From Marsupella aquatica (Eukaryota; Marchantiophyta), in NCBI GenBank assembly GCA_973895155.1, contig OZ316896.1:20646001-20710000 (forward strand): DNA of 64,000 nucleotides. Reading direction: 5' to 3'. The position numbers and the translations under genes were made by a program. The notes beneath the pieces are model-generated. The model did no database searches. It was not told the origin of the DNA and saw only the letters and a program-made list of their open reading frames with translations. Positions 58,681 through 64,000 of this stretch are shown here, piece after piece. Numbering within the stretch: position 1 is the stretch's first letter; each line of letters starts with the position of its first letter.

Positions 58681-61281
58681 CCAGACTGCAGTGTTTAGCC
58701 ATTGTCTCTGACCAAGTATACCAAATTTCAAAATTGATATGGCAGGTGCTCTTGGCACTTGTATCCCTTGTTTTTTTGGGATCACTCAACAGTTTTGAAA
58801 GTCCAAATACAGCCTGCCCCAGGGCGTCTAAAAATTTGGAAGGCCCCAATACTGGGACCCCCTAATTGATACAAGACATCACTGCACCAGTCAAATTCAC
58901 CCAGGGCCCAATATGGACACTGGTCTAGTCTGCAGAGAAACAAAACTGGTCTATATTTGAGGTCCCTTAGTTGTGCTGTACCATCTCCGAAAGACAAATT
59001 GTGACCTGCCTGAATGCGCTCTTGACAACTCTCAAAGGATGGCGTGTCTGACAGTGGCTCATTTGGGCGGACTCTACGATTCCAGGGTCGCTTTATGAAG
59101 TACCAAATAGAGTTTGGAAGAGCCCTCACACTACCAGGAAAGGGACAACTAGGCTTAATCTTAAAGATTCTTTCCCTTTTTGGCCAGGGTGGTGAATTGT
59201 GTGTTGTGGAGGGGATGCTAAGAATATTAAATATCAATTTTGATTTACATTATATCTGACCGTTAGGTCACCCTAGATTTGACGGTCAGATTCTGGTCAG
59301 GGGGGTCTATTGCTAGGTGGGAAACTTGCAAATTGGAAGAAAAATAACCAGACTAAATCTTGCCACAAGTGGCCGAAACTGTTCACTGGGATGAAACCTA
59401 GACAACTTTTTGCCATTGAAGAAAAAACGGGAACAACCTATTAGGTAGAATACTAGAATGGGACAGTAAGCTATTTCATATGTTGATCACATTCGTCTTT
59501 CAGTTTCTGTCCTATTCACAATTAGCTCATAACCAGTACAACAGGCTCCAAAAATGTACCTGTACTTGGGCTAATCTTAGTGGGAATGATAGGTCTATTT
59601 TAGAGGGACATGGAAGAGCAGATGTACCCATGTTCGGCCAACTTTCACAGTGCCTCCTGCTAAGTTTAGAGCGAACGGGTACACCAGATTTCACACAGAT
59701 AAGCATACGCCCTTGCTCAGGTAATTTCAGAGGGAATGATAAATCACAACCCGTGCCTTTACCATGGGCAGAATAATTGCCCTCCATTCTCAATGAGATA
59801 GTGGTTTCACTGACAAGTAAGCATGATTGACTCAACTTGCTCAAGATCTGTTTGCACAAAAATCATATGTCAACCCATGATCCAACAACTTGTAAAGCTC
59901 TTTTCTGTATTAAGATAGTAAAAAGGGCGAGGCATATCCAAATTTAATGGATCACAGGTCCATCCTGGCTCCAACTCCCCTCCCACAGTCCACACTGGAT
60001 TGCCACTTTATTTGTTACCTATATTATATTATTATTTCCAACAAAGCAATTGTAGCAAGGGCCCGCCTCCCAAAAGCAAAATTGATTGGGTCGTTCCATA
60101 GAAAAAAGGAAGGACCACAGTCAGTTCCAAATCATTGAGCTACTGTACATACAGGCAATAGGGAGTCTCAAACATAGGCTGCCCAAGGGATATATCGTCT
60201 AGACCATGGAGTCAAAATGGCTAGGCACCTCTAACCAGGGGCCACAATTGACCTCTAACCAGGGCCCACAAATTTTCTCCCGGGAACCTACCCAAATCGT
60301 CTGACTGGGGCTGTTAATGCGAAAGGAGATCCCAAGACCCTAGTCAAATTAGGTCCCATTGGGCAACGCCTGCCCCAAAGTGTGACCACCTTCAAAGTTT
60401 CTTTTTGATTGAAAAAAGAAAAAGAAAAAAGCGTCACCACCTCAGAGTTTTGCTTAGGAAATTCCAGCCCTCCAAGTTTACAATGGCAAAATTTGAGAAG
60501 CAGTTATACGTACACACTATTTTTGCGAGCGGTGCTGTCAGAAGTGGTTACCCTACTTGAGGGCAAATTCCTATAATATGCAGGTCTACGTTTTTAGCCA
60601 ACCAGAATAATTCATAGATCTACAGTACCTTTTTCAGCCAAACAATTTCATTCTGCAACGTAGCGTATCTGAGCAATATCTATCTTGCGATGTATTAATT
60701 TATCGAGGGTCAGTGAAGTACTCATTACCTCACGGACGAACTGTGGATCGTCGATTGATCTGCAATCCATAAATGAGGGATGTAATTGAAGCGAAGGTAC
60801 CTGTCGAAAAAGCGATTCGCACAGGGATGGGAAGGGTATGAAAGGCCGTATAGTAGCTCGACTGTGAGATGGAGAGGAGACCTTCAGCTCACTAGCCAAT
60901 GGCAATTTGAGGAGTGGTGGAGTGGAGTGGAGTGGAGAGGGAAGCACTCTAGACAGATCTACTTTTTTTGTGATGCACCTGCGTATCAATCTTGTGTCCA
61001 CTCTCGGGGATTGTTGGTGCTTCAATGACTCAATGCTCTGATGAGTGATGACACCTTGGGGCTGACGAGGACTCGTGTCTGACTTATCCCTAGCAGAAGC
61101 AGCGGGTTCTCAGCTGTGATCATTCATCTTTTTGTTACGTATCAATTGATCGTTCTGATCATGAGCTCACTCTGCCGGATCATCATCCGCGATCTTGGCT
61201 TCTAGCGCGGCACTCACACACTCTCAACCGGGCCTGGGGTGCTGTCTGTATAAAGAGTCCACTGTACTGACAAACTCGGCT

Positions 61282-61904
61282 TCAACTCCTCTCTGAGTCT
61301 GACGGTATGTGGAGTGTGGACTTTTGAGCCGATTGATTGCGGCCTGTAAGCTTTGATATTATTATTTTGCACGCACGCAAATTGAGTTTGAGACTGCGAG
61401 GTCTTTGGGAAATTGTTCGCTGGAGGATCTCGGTTCTTAATATAGTTGCGGGCAGGCTTGCATTGCCTGGCAGGGCGAATTGAGCGAGGCGTGGGTTTGG
61501 ATCGTAGTAACTGTGGACGCTGTCTTTGTTCTGAGGAGGGCATTGCAGGGGGACCCAGCTGATTATATTTGGTCTTGTGGATGAGGAAGATGAGGATTTG
61601 ATGGCGGTGTGGTTTGTCACTGTCGTCGCCCCCATTTGTTTGCCACTGCGATTTTTGTTTTGAGATGACGACTTTTTCATCGATGCAGGGGAGACTGACG
61701 TTGGAGCCAATCCTGGAAATCGGTGGCGGGGTGACTTGGAAGCCCAAGACTTGAAGCAAATTGGCGTAGTCTACTAGTTTGGTTTGGTGTGGTCGTTTTT
61801 GTTACTAGCGGACGATCCGTCCGCCCAGGAGAGAAAGAGATCTCGTCACTTGAGGAAGAAGAGACTTGAGCATTCATCATTGGGACAGCTGATATAAGGA
61901 GCAA
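61282..61904 (-). CDS. Doubtful Ser-rich gene divergent from the PADRE gene
   Basis: Two overlapping - strand frames are open: 61904-61677 (MMNAQVSSSSSDEISFSPGR) and 61710-61282 (MAPTSVSPASMKKSSSQNKN). A CCGATTTCCAG acceptor-like site near 61713 could join them. Low complexity, no domain, no TATA box found. It could be a small divergent gene sharing the upstream region of the PADRE gene, or chance. Confidence 0.2.
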
Positions 61905-62175
61905 TCTAGGGGAGGTTAAGAAGGCTGGGCTCTCGACATTGACAGACGGATTGAAATGCTACGAAAATGGCGACGAGCAGCTCCGGCGTTTTCGATTGGG
62001 CAGCAGCGAAGGACGCGGCCTCACCTATTCTTTGAGGAGTAGAATGCGCTCGGATGATGGAACGCTCAAGGAGAGCAGCAGCAGCAGCGAGAGCAGTTGT
62101 GGAGGGACGATGCTCACAGCAGCTGTATCGGGGATAGACTTTTCATTGAGGGAAGTCTCTGTTCATAAGACTTAG

Positions 62176-62184
62176 TATATATAT
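62176..62184 (+). promoter_or_regulatory. Candidate TATA box of the PADRE gene
   Basis: TATATATAT about 150 bases before ATG 62330, giving a predicted leader of roughly 120 bases. ORFs upstream of it (61939-62175) would then be outside the transcript. Confidence 0.5.
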
Positions 62185-62329
62185 GTTGTTGCAAGTCAGT
62201 GGTAAGTGGTGGACGGAATGGGATCAGGTTGAGTCGCACCACAGTCTTAGGAAAAATTGACTAGTACAGAAGAAATTCGAATAAAAAGGCAGTGTCGAGG
62301 GTGTATTGTAAGTTCGTCCGCAAATATTG

Positions 62330-63699
62330 ATGGCGAGGAGGTGGATTTGTGCACTGGGAGGGCAGCCAGTGAGGGTGGTGCATGGGGATGGGCAGGTATT
62401 ATCGCTCATGCCTCCGGTGACAGTGGCGGACATTCTCGTCAACCATCCGCACCATTACATCTGCCACATGTGCCCAGAGCTACCCACGAACAAGTCTCCC
62501 ATGCTCTCCCTGGATTACGACTTGGAGCCAGGCTATCTGTACTTTCTCCTCCCGCTCCCCCGGCTCTTTCCAACGAGCTCGGCCGGGCCTCCCTCCTGTT
62601 GCTGCCGTGCTACCAATCAGGACACGAGCATTGAGGAGGGACACACTACGCCTTCTAGAGATTCCAACGATCACAAGTTCGGGTTCCCTTCTCCTCTTAT
62701 AGTCAAAGGAGTGCAGCGCATGATGGACAGGATCGGCTCTCCCATAAGAGCACCGAAGAAGGTCTCTCCCGAGCTCTCTCGCTCACCTATGTCTTCTGCA
62801 AGAGACGCGACGTCGCCGCTGCTGTCACCAACATATGGATCCATTAAGAGCAGTAAGCGAAGAGGAGGAATTGCGTTTTTGAGCAGGAGTGGCAGATCGT
62901 CAAAGAGCTCCCCGAGTCGGTCGAGGGAGGGCTTTTCGTCTCCCAAAGCTCATTCGAAGGGTGGCATGATGAGAGACAGTGGCCGGTGCTTCGTGGAGGA
63001 TTTGTGCAGCATGAAGTGGAAGCCTCGGCTAGGGTGCATTTCGGAGACCGACGCGGTCGTCACGGTATGTGAGGAGCTAAGACTCTGCTTGGATCGCAGA
63101 AGGCTCACCTTTGATAGCAGATTGCCCCGCCCCAGCTCACCGTCCAGATTGGGGGACATTTACAGGCTCTCGGCCAGGTCAGTAATTCAACCTTCATCTC
63201 CAGCTGGGATAATGAATTTAGTGCCCCGATCTGGCTCTGTGTGTGTCCCTTACGCTTGAGGCTGCCACTTTCAAGTCCATGACACTGGCCATCATTCACC
63301 CTCTCACTCGCTCTCTTCCTTTTGTCAAACAAACTCACATCAAGATATTAAGCAGTACAGCGGTAGAGTGTTTCGTCGCCAGCATTTCGATTAGTCCAGC
63401 GTGGGCGTTTAATGCTTCTGGGATTCACCGATGCGGATCGATCTCCAATTTAGTCTGGACACTATGATCTCTCTTTTAGTGCTTTGAGTTTGGAAATTTC
63501 CTACACTTGGGAGTGTGTGAGGCTTGTCAATATATGGACTCGGCTTACTAACGCGTGAATGGTTGGAATGTTCAGAGAGCGTCTGAAACCTGCGAAGGAC
63601 GATGGATACTCCAATAAGCCGGCGAGTCCCTTGCCGGAAGATGGATACAACAGCAAGCCCATGGGGCACATGTCTCTAGGAAGTTATCTCTTCGTATGA
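62330..63699 (+). CDS. PADRE (DUF4228) domain protein
   Basis: Two exons, 62330-63177 and 63576-63699, joined AG|GTCAGT to TTCAG|A, give 323 aa. Without splicing the first frame would end at 63259 with a low-complexity tail; spliced, it ends ERLKPAKDDGYSNKPASPLP and GHMSLGSYLFV, which is more protein-like. Residues ~10-80 are the PADRE core: PVRVVHGDGQVLSLMPPVTV, ADILVNHPHHYICH, LDYDLEPGYLYFLLPLPRLF. The middle (~100-210) is Ser/Arg/Lys-rich and predicted disordered. A C-terminal MKWKPRLGCISETD block matches the W-[KR]-P-x-L-x-x-I-x-E motif common in the family. Family members are plant-specific and respond to pathogen, cold and osmotic stress; their biochemical role is unsettled. There is no Met-Gly myristoylation start (it begins MARRW), unlike many relatives. 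Confidence 0.88.
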
Positions 63700-64000
63700 A
63701 CGGCAGCATCGTTCTCATTTGTTTTTCACTCACTGGGGTACAAAGGACATATGGAGAGGTACAATTCTGCCATTACTTGGAGCCAATTGAAGTTGACAAC
63801 GTCCGTCAGGTTCTAAGGTTTGTACTTCGCATATCCGGTGGATGCGCATTCAACTTGAGGTCTTTCATCTGGCCGGTGGTCAGTATTCGGAGGCTGTCCA
63901 TTCTATCGATTTGGAAGACTGAGGAATCGAAGATACCATCAGATCTCCCCGAACATCAGTGTGAGATCTTCACAGCAAATCAATATCCCAAATAGACAGC

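Larger units (their letters stand above)
56991..61900. other. Stretch with only weak ORFs
   Basis: No gene recognised. Noted: a GA-repeat (57258-57275), a possible transit-peptide-like ORF (57530-57667), a G-rich tract (58626-58680), a short duplication CACCTCTAACCAGGG (60226-60270), a - strand ORF of 125 codons (61025-60648) without any recognised motif, and Ser-rich - strand frames (61904-61282). Confidence 0.45.

Noticed and set aside
63696-63995. 99-codon ORF overlapping the end of the PADRE gene
   Set aside because: It starts inside the last codons of PADRE in another frame, has no motif and probably lies in its 3' UTR.
1-64000. CRISPR arrays, bacterial operons and riboswitches
   Set aside because: None seen; the window is eukaryotic with spliced genes.

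Overview
This window is nuclear DNA from a land plant. It holds GT-AG introns, an NB-ARC/LRR immune receptor, a complete plant-type HOS15 (TBL1-like) gene, a PADRE/DUF4228 gene, and long gene-poor stretches of decayed repeats. The ParB-methyltransferase gene and the non-TIR N-terminus of the immune receptor make me lean towards a non-flowering plant (bryophyte, lycophyte or fern). I cannot name the species. One 100-N scaffold gap lies at 6052-6151.

Layout: (1) 1-2368, + strand: decayed three-exon gene whose product joins a ParB-like fold to a beta-class (N4C/N6A-type) DNA methyltransferase, with two in-frame stops. (2) 2369-7542: repeats, a 26-base poly-C run and the gap. (3) 7543-13046, +: NLR gene with a TATA box, seven inferred exons, a helical non-TIR N-terminus, NB-ARC and a 69-bp-periodic LRR array. 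(4) 17851-22000, +: TATA box and a five-exon gene for a predicted plastid membrane protein. (5) 31417-24141, - strand: HOS15 in 14 exons whose phases all agree, encoding about 574 aa. (6) 31450-39481: repeat-rich. (7) 39490-50235: a 10.7-kb Mu-like DNA transposon with 285/323-bp terminal inverted repeats and a perfect 8-bp target-site duplication. It carries a MULE/SWIM transposase gene reading in from the left end and, convergently, two gene sets reading in from the right end. (8) 50244-61900: gene-poor, with minisatellite, LINE-like 3' ends and weak ORFs. (9) 62176-63699, +: TATA box and a two-exon PADRE gene.

The host genes here are intact: every splice phase I checked in HOS15, PADRE and the plastid-protein gene agrees. 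The transposon genes carry several frame breaks and a stop. The damage therefore looks like real decay and not poor sequence. Ten TIR mismatches are all transitions, mostly at CpG, as expected for methylated, silenced DNA. The most unusual items are the ParB-methyltransferase gene and the large MuDR-like element with OB-fold-like and C2H2 accessory genes. All exon maps are hand-made from reading frames and splice signals; no alignment or transcript was available.
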